Assembly: GCA_026645935.1 (NCBI GenBank)
Contig: JAPKMP010000011.1
Coordinates: forward strand, 1-64,000
From: Candidatus Villigracilaceae bacterium
GTDB taxonomy: Bacteria > Chloroflexota > Anaerolineae > Anaerolineales > Villigracilaceae
Direction of reading: 5' to 3'
Length of the DNA stretch: 64,000 nucleotides
Under the pieces are notes generated by a model. The model had not been told where the DNA came from. It did no database searches and saw only the letters and a program-made list of their open reading frames with translations. This document shows positions 33,962-41,978 of the stretch, piece by piece (position 1 is the first letter of the stretch; the number at the start of each line of letters is the position of its first letter). Made by a program: the position numbers and the translations under genes.

Positions 33962-34870
33962 GTGGCTGATTTATTTCGAAAGTTATTTGGCTCAAAAGAG
34001 GATACAAAACCCCGGCAGGCAGATGCCGTCACCACGGCTCCGTTGACCGACCAGCAGATTCAGTCGATCATCTCCAGCCAGGCTCCCCGCTATGAGATTC
34101 GGCAGTTGGTGGCAAGCGTCGGACAATCCGTCGGTAAACAACGCGATCACAATGAAGACAGCCTGCTTGCGCTCACCACCACGATCTCCGGGAGCCCCGA
34201 GAGCATACCATTTGGTCTGTATATCGTTGCCGATGGAATGGGCGGGCATCAGTTTGGCGAAGTGGCAAGCAACGCGGCTGTCCGAATCGTTGGCGGCAAT
34301 ATTGTCAATAAGTTTCACTCGTATTTGTATAAACTTCCTCCGCAGTCGCTTCAGGAATCCCTGCAAGAGGTCATGGAATCCTCCATCATGGAGGCGCATC
34401 AATACATCCAGAGAGAGGCGCCGGGTTCCGGGACGACAGTTACGGCCGCACTCGTGCTTGGCCATCAAATTACCCTGGGGCACGTGGGCGATAGCCGCGC
34501 TTATGCGATATATCCCGATGGCAGGTTGGATTCGCTCACCCGTGATCATTCGCTCGTCAAGCGGCTCGAGGAGCTTGGGCATCTTAGCAAGGATGAAGTG
34601 GATAGCTTCCCTCATCGCAATGTCTTGATCCGCGCGCTAGGCCAGGGTGAGACCCTTGAAGCGGATATCTTCACCATCCCGTTCCCGCAGCCGGGCTACC
34701 TCATGATATGCAGCGATGGGTTGTGGGGTGTGGTTAACGAAAAGGATGTCGTTCGCATCGTCAACGAGTCGCCCAATTTGCACCGCGCCTGCCAGAGCAT
34801 GGTCGAGGCTGCGAATGCCGCAGGGGGGCCGGATAATATAACGGTGATTCTTGCTCAAATCGTAGGATAA
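33962..34870 (+). CDS. PP2C-type protein phosphatase
   Basis: A 302-aa PPM-family Ser/Thr phosphatase, the likely counterpart of the upstream kinase. Motifs: SVGQSVGKQRDHNEDS, YIVADGMGGHQFGEVAS (metal Asp and Gly), GTTVTAALVLGHQITLGHVGDSRAYA, LTRDHSL, LMICSDGLWGVV and GGPDNITVILAQ. The start is GTG at 33962, preceded by AAGGAG at 33951; the frame is open further upstream, but this would overlap the kinase gene deeply. The N-terminal 80 residues are a non-catalytic Q/S/T-rich lead. Confidence 0.9.
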   Translation: MADLFRKLFGSKEDTKPRQADAVTTAPLTDQQIQSIISSQAPRYEIRQLVASVGQSVGKQRDHNEDSLLALTTTISGSPESIPFGLYIVADGMGGHQFGEVASNAAVRIVGGNIVNKFHSYLYKLPPQSLQESLQEVMESSIMEAHQYIQREAPGSGTTVTAALVLGHQITLGHVGDSRAYAIYPDGRLDSLTRDHSLVKRLEELGHLSKDEVDSFPHRNVLIRALGQGETLEADIFTIPFPQPGYLMICSDGLWGVVNEKDVVRIVNESPNLHRACQSMVEAANAAGGPDNITVILAQIVG

Positions 34871-34878
34871 CTTCCGAC

Positions 34879-36366
34879 ATGTCCGCCAGCCAGCCCGATC
34901 ATTACGTCACGCTTGGGGTCTTGCGTGACGCCACACAGGAGGAGATTCGACGCGCCTATCTCGAGGCGGCTCAGCGATTGCATCCGGATAAGAACGTGGC
35001 GGCCGGCGAAACCGAGATATTCCTCAGCGTCCAGCAGGCGTATGAGGTGCTTTCCAATCCAAAACGGCGGGCGCAATACGATGCCACCCTCCCGCCTGAA
35101 GTCCATGTCGCGAATAAATTCATCCGTCCCGAGGTTTTCTACAGCCGCCCAAGTCTTGTGCAGATCAAGGAAGACCAGCTTCTTTACATTCTGCTGGAGA
35201 TCGAACCATCGGAAAAACAATCCGGGAGCCTTCCCGCTCCACCTTTGAATCTTTGCCTTGTATTGGATCGCTCGACATCGATGCAGGGCGACAAGATGGA
35301 TGTCCTCAAGGCGACAGCAGTCCAGTTGATGCGTACTCTGCGTCCGCAGGATGTACTCAGCATCGTCTCCTTCAGTGACCGTGCAGAAGTGGTTGTGCCT
35401 GCTTCGATCAATCTGGATCGGAGGAAACAGGAAAACAGCATCCAGATGATGCAAACGTCCGGGGGCACGGAGATTTTCCAGGGGTTGGAGGCGGGTATGA
35501 AGGAGATCCGCCGCACACTTGACCCGTCGAGAGTCAATCACATCATCCTTCTTACCGATGGGGAAACCTACGGCGATGAGCAGGCCTGCCTGAACCTTGC
35601 GGAAGAGGCTGCTCAACAAAATGTTGGTATTACCGGCATGGGGATCGGTTCTGAATGGAACGATATCTTTTTGGACGCATTGGCAGGCAAGACCGGCGGT
35701 TCCTCTGTATACATTTCGGACCCAAGGGATATCGAAAGATTCCTTGTCGAGAAATTCAAAGCGCTCACCAGCACATATGCAGATGAAGTGCTGCTTGAAT
35801 TCAGCGAACAGGAGCACATAAAGCTCAATTTTGCCTTTCGCCTTCAGCCGGAGGGCAGCCAGATCGAGGTAAGATCACCTATGCACCTGGGTCCGATCCT
35901 GCGGGATACGCCCCTGCATATCCTCCTCGAACTTGTGGTCAGGCCAAATGCGCTTGAGAATCACGATGTCCTGCTTTTGGATGGACTCTTGAAGGCGTCT
36001 GTTGTCTCCCAGCCTTTGCCGGTTCCTCCGATCCGGCTCAGGCTGATCCGGAATGTCTATCCAGAACCCAAAACCGAACCTCCGCCGACAAAAGTACTCA
36101 AGGCGCTCTCTCGCCTGACTCTTTACCGAATGCAGGAACGGGCGCAGGTGGCGGCCAGTCAGGGGCGCCATGATGAGGCGGCGCGCCACCTGCAAAATCT
36201 TGCCACCCACCTGCTTTCGCAAGGTGAGACGGGCATCGCAAAAACCGCCTTGCTCGAAGCGCAAAACCTGGAAAACCAACGTGCCTGGAGCGAATCGGGC
36301 AGCAAGGATATAAAATACAAAACCCGGGCGCTGTTATTGGGCAGTGGCAAGGAGAAACCAACATGA
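34879..36366 (+). CDS. J-domain / von Willebrand factor A fusion protein
   Basis: A 495-aa protein with an unusual architecture. Residues about 5-70 are a DnaJ-type J domain (DHYVTLGVLRDATQEEIRRAYLEAAQRLHPDKN with the HPD triad, then YEVLSNPKRRAQYD). Residues about 120-300 are a vWA domain with MIDAS residues LVLDRSTSMQGDKM (DxSxS), the Thr in TSGGTEIFQGL and LLTDGETYGDE. A beta-sandwich and helical C-terminal region follow (YRMQERAQVAASQGRHDEAARHL). It begins eight bases after the PP2C stop and overlaps the FHA gene by four bases. It may recruit DnaK to kinase/FHA complexes; that is inference. Confidence 0.88.
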   Translation: MSASQPDHYVTLGVLRDATQEEIRRAYLEAAQRLHPDKNVAAGETEIFLSVQQAYEVLSNPKRRAQYDATLPPEVHVANKFIRPEVFYSRPSLVQIKEDQLLYILLEIEPSEKQSGSLPAPPLNLCLVLDRSTSMQGDKMDVLKATAVQLMRTLRPQDVLSIVSFSDRAEVVVPASINLDRRKQENSIQMMQTSGGTEIFQGLEAGMKEIRRTLDPSRVNHIILLTDGETYGDEQACLNLAEEAAQQNVGITGMGIGSEWNDIFLDALAGKTGGSSVYISDPRDIERFLVEKFKALTSTYADEVLLEFSEQEHIKLNFAFRLQPEGSQIEVRSPMHLGPILRDTPLHILLELVVRPNALENHDVLLLDGLLKASVVSQPLPVPPIRLRLIRNVYPEPKTEPPPTKVLKALSRLTLYRMQERAQVAASQGRHDEAARHLQNLATHLLSQGETGIAKTALLEAQNLENQRAWSESGSKDIKYKTRALLLGSGKEKPT

Positions 36367-36872
36367 TCATCTGTTCCAATTGCAAGCATGCCAATATGAC
36401 CGGCGCATTGTTTTGCGCTGAATGCGGCGCACAACTCATCGGAAGGGATACATTGACGACCCAGACGATCGCCACAGAAAACCTCAAATACACCAGCCAA
36501 CGCACCACAGGGGAGATGAGCGGACCCGTGGAGGGAGAGGATGCATGGGCGAACCTCTATCTTCTCGATACCGGTCAAGTCCTGCCGCTTTCCTCCCGGA
36601 ATGAATTCACCATGGGTAGAATCAGCGAAGGACAACCCATCATGCCGGATATCGACCTTTCACCCTATCAGGCGTATGCGGCGGGGGTTTCGCGCCTGCA
36701 TGCGGTCATCCGGCGCAACGGGGAAAAAGTTGCCTTCATGGATCTCGGATCTGCGAACGGGACCTACATCAACGGGAACCGAATGACTCCAAATACCGAG
36801 CAGATGCTCAAGCATGGCGATATTCTTGCGCTTGGCAAAATGAGGATTCAAGTCCTGATCGAAAAAGAGTAA
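36363..36872 (+). CDS. Zinc-ribbon FHA domain protein
   Basis: A 169-aa phosphothreonine-binding adapter. The N-terminus is a zinc ribbon (CSNCKHANMTGALFCAECG). The FHA domain covers about residues 75-165: EFTMGRISEGQ with the phospho-site Arg, SRLHAVI with Ser-Arg-x-His, and GSANGTYINGNRM. The ATG overlaps the vWA gene stop in ATGA, so translation is coupled. Together with the kinase and phosphatase it suggests a complete phospho-signalling module. Confidence 0.9.
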   Translation: MIICSNCKHANMTGALFCAECGAQLIGRDTLTTQTIATENLKYTSQRTTGEMSGPVEGEDAWANLYLLDTGQVLPLSSRNEFTMGRISEGQPIMPDIDLSPYQAYAAGVSRLHAVIRRNGEKVAFMDLGSANGTYINGNRMTPNTEQMLKHGDILALGKMRIQVLIEKE

Positions 36873-36894
36873 TTACTAAGGAGAACGAATTGAC

Positions 36895-37137
36895 ATGGCA
36901 TTCACCGTGATCCTGCACATTCCTAATGAGGTATCAGTCGCCGGGGAAGTGGAAGACCTTCCCAAACCCACTGACAATATTATTGTCCTTACCAACCCGC
37001 GCCAAAAGGACGGGAAGGACCTGCACTATATCGACCCCGGTACCGACAAGGTCATCTGGCCTCTTGCCAAGGTGAGTTTCATCGAGATCCTCGGAGACGC
37101 CCAGGACGAAAAGATTATCGGCTTTGTGAGGGAATAA
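36895..37137 (+). CDS. Small protein of unknown function in the kinase operon
   Basis: An 80-aa protein that I do not recognise. It is soluble, of mixed beta type (FTVILHIPNEVSVAGEVEDLP, NIIVLTNPRQKDGK, VIWPLAKVSFIEIL). The ATG at 36895 follows AAGGAGAA nine bases upstream, and its stop is directly before the ATG of the response regulator gene. The tight packing supports a real gene. Confidence 0.65.
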   Translation: MAFTVILHIPNEVSVAGEVEDLPKPTDNIIVLTNPRQKDGKDLHYIDPGTDKVIWPLAKVSFIEILGDAQDEKIIGFVRE

Positions 37138-37854
37138 ATGGCAGATTTAGACAGGAGGCGCATTCTCGTTGTCGATGACGAGGAACGCATGGTACGCTTC
37201 ATCCGCATGAACCTGGAGCACGATGGCTTCCAGGTGGGGGAGGCGTTCAATGGCAAGCAGGCGATTCAAAAGATCCGTGATTTCACCCCCGACCTCATCC
37301 TGCTCGATGTGATGATGCCGGATATCGACGGCTTCGACGTCCTCGAGACCATTCGTGATTTCAGCAACGTGCCTGTCATCATGCTCACCGCCAAAGGCGA
37401 GGAGGATGACCGCGTCCGCGGGCTGGAGCAGGGAGCGGATGATTACATCACTAAACCGTTCAGTCCCCGCGAACTGGTCAGTCGCATCAAAGCCGTCCTG
37501 CGCCGCACCGAAGGCGCCACCGGCTCCATGCACGGATTGATCGAGATCGACAAGCGCCTCAAGATCGACTTCGAACGTCGCGAGATCTGGCTGGAAGGCA
37601 AGCTCGTCAAACTCCGCCCGACGGAATATCGCCTGCTTTATCACCTGGTTCAAAACGCTGGCTGGGTCGTTTCTCATGACCAATTGCTCCAAAAAGTATG
37701 GGGCTATGAATACCGGGACGAGCCGCACTACGTCCGCCTGTATATCAACTACCTCCGCCAGAAACTGGAGAAAGATCCGGCAAACCCGGTCTACATCCTC
37801 ACCGAGCGCGGAGTGGGCTATCGCTTCGTCGATTTCAAAAGAAACAAAGAATAA
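37138..37854 (+). CDS. OmpR/PhoB-family response regulator
   Basis: A 238-aa two-component regulator. The receiver domain shows the acidic pair VVDDEE, phospho-Asp in [13 protein letters not shown], and Thr and Lys in MLTAKGEE and DYITKPFSP. The winged-helix domain starts near residue 135 ([49 protein letters not shown]). No histidine kinase is next to it; it closes the kinase/phosphatase/FHA operon with no gap to the gene before. Cross-talk with the Ser/Thr kinase is possible but unproven. Confidence 0.92.
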   Translation: MADLDRRRILVVDDEERMVRFIRMNLEHDGFQVGEAFNGKQAIQKIRDFTPDLILLDVMMPDIDGFDVLETIRDFSNVPVIMLTAKGEEDDRVRGLEQGADDYITKPFSPRELVSRIKAVLRRTEGATGSMHGLIEIDKRLKIDFERREIWLEGKLVKLRPTEYRLLYHLVQNAGWVVSHDQLLQKVWGYEYRDEPHYVRLYINYLRQKLEKDPANPVYILTERGVGYRFVDFKRNKE

Positions 37855-37905
37855 GCGGCGCGGGAATGTGGTCCCGTCTTCTCTAACAAAATGAATACAA
37901 AATGC

Positions 37906-37936
37906 TTGCGTTCTTCTAACGCAGGCGTTTTAAATT
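37906..37936 (+). promoter_or_regulatory. hsp20 promoter with embedded inverted repeat
   Basis: TTGCGT (37906-37911), 18 bases, TTAAAT (37930-37935), 40 bases before the hsp20 ATG. The spacer starts with an inverted repeat TGCGTT-CTTCT-AACGCA (37907-37923) overlapping the -35. It is a candidate operator; it is not the CIRCE sequence. Confidence 0.45.
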
Positions 37937-37975
37937 AGGGGCATGAAACAAACCAAAACTCAAAAGGAGGTACCT

Positions 37976-38419
37976 ATGTCTAATTTAATTCGTTGGGAGC
38001 CCGCTCGCGAGATGATGACCCTGCGTGAAGCCATGGACCGCCTCTTCGACGACGCGTTCACCCGCCCGCTCAGCCTCACCGGCAGCAACTGGTCCATTCC
38101 CGCCGTGGATATGTACCAGACCGATAATGAGGTCGTGGTGAAAGCCGCCCTCCCCGGCATCAAGGCGGATGAAGTCCAGATCAACGTCACCGGCGAAGTC
38201 CTCACCATCAAGGGCGAGGCCAGGCAGGATAGTGAGACGAAGGAAAAAGCGTATCACATCCGCGAACAGCGCTGGGGCGCCTTCGAACGCTCGATCGTCC
38301 TGCCCACCGAGGTCGTGGCAGACAAGTCCAAAGCGGATTTCGAGAACGGCGTATTGACCATCACGCTCCCCAAAGCGGATGAGGTCAAACCCAAGACCAT
38401 CAACATCAAGACAAAGTAA
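37976..38419 (+). CDS. Small heat shock protein, Hsp20 family
   Basis: A 147-aa alpha-crystallin domain chaperone that holds unfolding proteins. The N-terminal arm (LIRWEPAREMMTLREAMDRLFDDAF) leads to the domain IPAVDMYQTDNEVVVKAALPGIKADEVQINVTGEVLTIKGE and the conserved FENGVLTITLPK; it ends with the short TINIKTK in place of an IXI motif. The ATG at 37976 follows a strong AAGGAGGTACCT site; an in-frame ATG 33 bases earlier lacks one. It has its own promoter and terminator. Confidence 0.92.
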   Translation: MSNLIRWEPAREMMTLREAMDRLFDDAFTRPLSLTGSNWSIPAVDMYQTDNEVVVKAALPGIKADEVQINVTGEVLTIKGEARQDSETKEKAYHIREQRWGAFERSIVLPTEVVADKSKADFENGVLTITLPKADEVKPKTINIKTK

Positions 38420-38435
38420 AACCTCTTCCCATCCA

Positions 38436-38484
38436 TGTCATTCTGGGCGCAGCGATGAATCTCCCGCTCCATTTCAGGATGACA
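38436..38484. repeat. Short copy of the GTCATTCTG-type repeat
   Basis: TGTCATTCTG at the left end and CAGGATGACA at the right end, with GCAGCGATGAATCT inside, the same layout as 23519-23600. It is 16 bases after hsp20 and before its terminator. Confidence 0.6.
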
Positions 38485-38495
38485 CCGATTATGAA

Positions 38496-38524
38496 ACAGG
38501 AGTCGAACATCGACTCCTGTTTTT
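38496..38524 (+). terminator. Rho-independent terminator after hsp20
   Basis: An 11-bp perfect stem ACAGGAGTCGA / TCGACTCCTGT with a 3-base loop, followed by a run of T. Confidence 0.88.
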
Positions 38525-38558
38525 GTTATGATATGCGGGATACTGGAGACTTTAACCC

Positions 38559-39806
38559 ATGACCCAAGCCTTTTCCTACCTTCGCATCAACCCGGACCGG
38601 ATGCTGGATGCCTTCAACCAGGTAGCCTCCATCGGCGCGACAGCTGATTCGGGCGTGGACCGACCCACCTTCAGCGAGGCGCACCTTGCCGCCCGGAAGT
38701 GGTTCCGCGATCACATCGAACAAAGCGGATTCGAATTCCACACCGATGGGGCAGGGAACCATTCTGCAGTCTTACCGTGCGACGACCCCTCCGCGCCGAC
38801 GCTGATTCTCGGCTCGCATTTGGATTCTGTCCCAAATGGTGGGCGCTTCGACGGAGCCCTTGGCGTGATGGCAGCGCTTGAGGCGTTGAAAACCATACAA
38901 GAAAACAGGATCAAGCTAAGGGTCCATTTGGAGGCGATGGATTTCACCGATGAAGAAGGCACGCTTGTCGGTCTACTTGGCAGCGCGGCGCTTGCCGGTC
39001 ATCTTCGTCCCGATGATTTGGAAAGACCGCGCGGCGGACGGGGGAAATTGCTCGAAGGGATGCAGCGGGTAAGGTTGAATGAATCCGGCATGTTGAATGC
39101 GGCACGAAGGAAGGAAGCACTGGCAGGTTATTTGGAACTGCACATCGAGCAGGGCAAAAGATTGGAACGCGCGAATTTAGATATTGGCATTGTTAATGCC
39201 ATTGTCGGCATCTGGTCATATCGTTTAACATTCATCGGCAAGGCGGATCACGCCGGTTCGACGACAATGGAAGACCGGCGTGATGCGTCATTGGGCTCGA
39301 GCGCATTCACATTGGCGGCGCGGGAGACGGTCATGCGCGATTTTCCGAATTGTGTGGTGAACGTAGGTCGAATGGAGTTCGCGCCGGGCGCCTTCAACAT
39401 CGTCCCTGCGCAGGTGGATGTGTCTCTCGAGTTCCGCTCGCCGGATGAAGAACAATTCGACCGGTTGGATCAGGTCTTGCTCGATTTGGCGGAACGCGAA
39501 GCCGGACGCTTCGGTTTGAGTCTGAAAACTGAATATCTTGGCAGGCACTCGCCAAGCCTGATGGATGAAACCGTCCGCAATACCTTTGCCGAGGCTTGCA
39601 ATGACCTTGGATTGTCGCATACGCCTCTTCCCTCTGGCGCCGGTCATGATGCTCAATCGCTTGCGGATGTGTGCCCCGTGGGGATGATCTTCGTCCCATC
39701 GGTGGATGGAGCGAGCCACTCTCCGCGCGAGTTTACCGAGTGGATAGATTGTGTCAACGGCGCCAACGTCCTATTGCAGACGGCATTGCGCCTCGGAAGC
39801 GGGTAA
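38559..39806 (+). CDS. M20-type Zn-dependent amidohydrolase (allantoate amidohydrolase / N-carbamoylase family)
   Basis: A 415-aa enzyme of the hydantoinase/carbamoylase group. Zinc and catalytic motifs: LGSHLDSVPNGGRFDGALGV, DFTDEEGTL, LHIEQGKRLE, GKADHAGSTTM and SGAGHDAQ, with PSVDGASHSPREFTEW near the end. The family splits allantoate, ureidopropionate or N-carbamoyl amino acids. Next to it, 73 bases away, is adenosine deaminase, so a role in purine or pyrimidine breakdown is a fair guess; the exact substrate is unknown. Confidence 0.85.
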   Translation: MTQAFSYLRINPDRMLDAFNQVASIGATADSGVDRPTFSEAHLAARKWFRDHIEQSGFEFHTDGAGNHSAVLPCDDPSAPTLILGSHLDSVPNGGRFDGALGVMAALEALKTIQENRIKLRVHLEAMDFTDEEGTLVGLLGSAALAGHLRPDDLERPRGGRGKLLEGMQRVRLNESGMLNAARRKEALAGYLELHIEQGKRLERANLDIGIVNAIVGIWSYRLTFIGKADHAGSTTMEDRRDASLGSSAFTLAARETVMRDFPNCVVNVGRMEFAPGAFNIVPAQVDVSLEFRSPDEEQFDRLDQVLLDLAEREAGRFGLSLKTEYLGRHSPSLMDETVRNTFAEACNDLGLSHTPLPSGAGHDAQSLADVCPVGMIFVPSVDGASHSPREFTEWIDCVNGANVLLQTALRLGSG

Positions 39807-39820
39807 AATAGGACTATTAA

Positions 39821-39866
39821 ACACAAAGGACACGACGGACGCGAAGTGATAAAAATTTTCCTTCGC
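39821..39866. repeat. ACACAAAGGACACGA-type intergenic repeat with hairpin
   Basis: The gap before the adenosine deaminase gene has ACACAAAGGACACGACGGAC followed by GCGAAG...CTTCGC (39841-39846 / 39861-39866). Similar words (CACAAAGG, CCAAAGG) occur at 46563-46580. Confidence 0.4.
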
Positions 39867-39879
39867 GGTAAAAATTTCC

Positions 39880-40893
39880 ATGAAAAATTTCGACTCGAAA
39901 TACAATTCCATTCCGAAGACCGAAATCCACTGCCACCTTGAGGGCGCGATTCGCACCCAGACCATCATCGACGTGGCGAAGGAATTCGACATTTCGCTGC
40001 CTTCCTATGAGGTGGAGGAATTGGACAAGCACGTCAAGGTCCTCGACCAGATGAAAGACCTGCAGGCGGTGCTGGAGGCGTTCGATATTTTCCAGCGAAG
40101 CATCACATCGCCCGCGGTTGTCGAAAGGATCGCCTGGGAGCTCTTCGAAGACTGCGCAAAACAGAATATCAAACTCTTCGAAGTGCGCTTTTCGCCCGAT
40201 TGGGCGTTCCATGGTCATAATCTGGACTGGGATGCCTGTCTCGAAGGTTTGCTCCGCGCGCAGGCACGGGCGGAAAAAGAATTCGACATGGCGATCGCCA
40301 TGATCGCCATCACCTCCCGAAGCATGGGCGCTGAATCCTGCGTCAAAACCGTGGATTGGGCGATCAGGCATAGGAAATACATCCAGGCGGTTGATCTTGC
40401 GGATGGCGAAAAGATCTACCCGGCAAGGGATTTCATCAAACCGATTCTCAAGGCAAAAGACGCCGGTCTGAAAGTCACCATCCATTCGGGCGAGGATACG
40501 CCCGCCTCTTATGTGGCTGAGACCATCAGGAATTTCCAACCGGACCGTATCGGCCACGGAATCCACAGCATCGAAGACATGAAGGTAGTCGAACTGCTTG
40601 TCGAGCGCGGAATCACACTCGAGGTGAATCCCTGGTCGAATTACCTGACCAACTCCGTCCCGACGATCGAGGCGCATCCGCTCAAAAGATTGTTCGAACT
40701 GGGCGTGCGGGTCACGATCAACTCGGACGATCCGGAAGTGCTGGAGACTAACGTCAATAACGAATACCGCATTGCGCATGAGGTTTTGGGAATGAGCATG
40801 GAGGATATCAAGACATGCAATCGGGTTGCGTTCGAGTCGTCGTTCATCGACCCCGCCAAAACCAAACCCCTTTGGGAAAAGTATTTTGCATGA
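39880..40893 (+). CDS. add: Adenosine deaminase
   Basis: Deaminates adenosine to inosine in purine salvage. The 337-aa TIM-barrel protein has all motifs: KTEIHCHLEGA (zinc His pair), TIHSGEDTP (His and Glu), RIGHGIHS (His), EVNPWSN and INSDDPEV (catalytic Asp pair). The length is normal. No signal peptide. It could deaminate related purines such as aminodeoxyfutalosine; no specificity motif was identified. A palindromic repeat follows the stop codon. Confidence 0.9.
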   Translation: MKNFDSKYNSIPKTEIHCHLEGAIRTQTIIDVAKEFDISLPSYEVEELDKHVKVLDQMKDLQAVLEAFDIFQRSITSPAVVERIAWELFEDCAKQNIKLFEVRFSPDWAFHGHNLDWDACLEGLLRAQARAEKEFDMAIAMIAITSRSMGAESCVKTVDWAIRHRKYIQAVDLADGEKIYPARDFIKPILKAKDAGLKVTIHSGEDTPASYVAETIRNFQPDRIGHGIHSIEDMKVVELLVERGITLEVNPWSNYLTNSVPTIEAHPLKRLFELGVRVTINSDDPEVLETNVNNEYRIAHEVLGMSMEDIKTCNRVAFESSFIDPAKTKPLWEKYFA

Positions 40894-40904
40894 GGCGAAA
40901 GGGA

Positions 40905-40928
40905 GTCGAAAGTCTCCAGACTATCGAC
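40905..40928. repeat. Short palindrome after adenosine deaminase
   Basis: Arms GTCGAAAGTCT and AGACTATCGAC (one mismatch) with a 2-base centre, 12 bases after the stop codon. No T-run follows. It is of the same size class as 1087-1113 and 3792-3817 but different in sequence. Confidence 0.55.
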
Positions 40929-41084
40929 CTTTAAATGTTTAAATGACGGGAGTCGTTGGAGTCCGGTTTAAAATCAAATTGACCGATTCCCTCCCTCTGC
41001 GGTAAAATAATGCGCTTATCCGACTCAGAACACCCATCCCATCGGGGATTGTGTAATCATCTCAAGGAATAGGAAGATCGTAGA

Positions 41085-41255
41085 ATGACAAAACGAACGT
41101 ATCAGCCGAAGATCCGCCGCCGCGTGCGCGTGCATGGTTTTCGCTCGCGCATGGCGACTGCCGATGGGCGCGCCGTCCTCAAGCGCCGCCGCCTGAAGGG
41201 ACGCCATAAACTTACTGTATCGGCAAACAATCACGTCAAACGGACTCGCTGGTAA
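41085..41255 (+). CDS. rpmH: 50S ribosomal protein L34
   Basis: A 56-aa ribosomal protein. The reading begins [20 protein letters not shown] and contains the L34 signature [19 protein letters not shown], ending VKRTRW. It is slightly longer than the usual 44-47 residues because of a C-terminal extension after KGRHKL. It is the first gene of the conserved rpmH-rnpA-yidD-yidC-khpB block. AAGGAA lies about 15 bases upstream. Confidence 0.95.
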   Translation: MTKRTYQPKIRRRVRVHGFRSRMATADGRAVLKRRRLKGRHKLTVSANNHVKRTRW

Positions 41256-41293
41256 TTCTCCAGCGTTCGACGCGGAGATATCATGAGGCGCGG

Positions 41294-41671
41294 GTGCAGA
41301 GACGATTTCGACTGTCCCGGTCTGAAGATTTCAAGCGGGTGCGGCGGACCGGCAAGTCTTATGCCCATCCGCTTGTTGTATTGGTGGCGCAGGCTAATGG
41401 ATCAAGCGGCCATTTAAAGGTCGGCATAGCGGCGGGCAAGATGACGGGAACCGCTGTCCATCGCAACCGAGCGAAGCGTCTCCTGCGCGAAGCGATGCGG
41501 ACTCTCATTCCTTCCATCGCTCTTCGACAAGCCCAGGACAACGCCTCCGGCTGGGACCTGATCCTGATCGCCAGACCCGCGCTTGCTTCTGCAACCCTGG
41601 CAGACGCCCGCTCTGCTTTGATGAGTCTCCTCAAACGCGCCGGACTTCTTCTCCCAATAGATGAATCCTGA
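41294..41671 (+). CDS. rnpA: Ribonuclease P protein component
   Basis: The protein subunit of RNase P, which matures tRNA 5' ends. The 125-aa product begins [24 protein letters not shown], has the RNR signature [14 protein letters not shown] and ends with [26 protein letters not shown]. The start is GTG at 41294 with GAGGCG in front. It overlaps yidD by 11 bases. An intermediate insertion (RQAQDNASG) is short and not disruptive. Confidence 0.93.
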   Translation: MQRRFRLSRSEDFKRVRRTGKSYAHPLVVLVAQANGSSGHLKVGIAAGKMTGTAVHRNRAKRLLREAMRTLIPSIALRQAQDNASGWDLILIARPALASATLADARSALMSLLKRAGLLLPIDES

Positions 41672-41963
41672 ATTCGACGAACAATTCCACCTGCACGATT
41701 ATTCCCATGAACCGCAGCTGCGCGATATGCCCCGGACGATTGGGAATCTTCCGCGTATTTTCCTGCTGGCATTGATTCGTCTATATCAAAAACTCATTTC
41801 ACCAGGTCTGCCCGCCAATACCTGCCGCTTTTATCCGTCCTGTTCGCATTACGGTTACCAGGCGGTTTATAAATACGGCGCATTGAAAGGTTCTTTCATG
41901 GCGGCCTGGCGGGTCCTGCGTTGTAACCCTTTCAATCCCGGCGGGTATGACCCCGTTCCATAG
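41661..41963 (+). CDS. yidD: Membrane protein insertion efficiency factor YidD
   Basis: A 100-aa protein with the diagnostic core [63 protein letters not shown], including the three conserved Cys. It helps YidC in membrane insertion. The N-terminal 30 residues ([15 protein letters not shown]) are an acidic extension. It overlaps rnpA at its start and is followed 15 bases later by a lipoprotein gene. Confidence 0.94.
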   Translation: MNPEFDEQFHLHDYSHEPQLRDMPRTIGNLPRIFLLALIRLYQKLISPGLPANTCRFYPSCSHYGYQAVYKYGALKGSFMAAWRVLRCNPFNPGGYDPVP

Positions 41964-41978
41964 GAGTACGAATTTTCG

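Noticed and set aside
32029-37137. Ter-type stress or type VI secretion regulatory locus
   Set aside because: Kinase, PP2C, FHA and vWA genes occur in such loci, but no TerD/TerC, Tss or nuclease genes are near, so that assignment is not supported.
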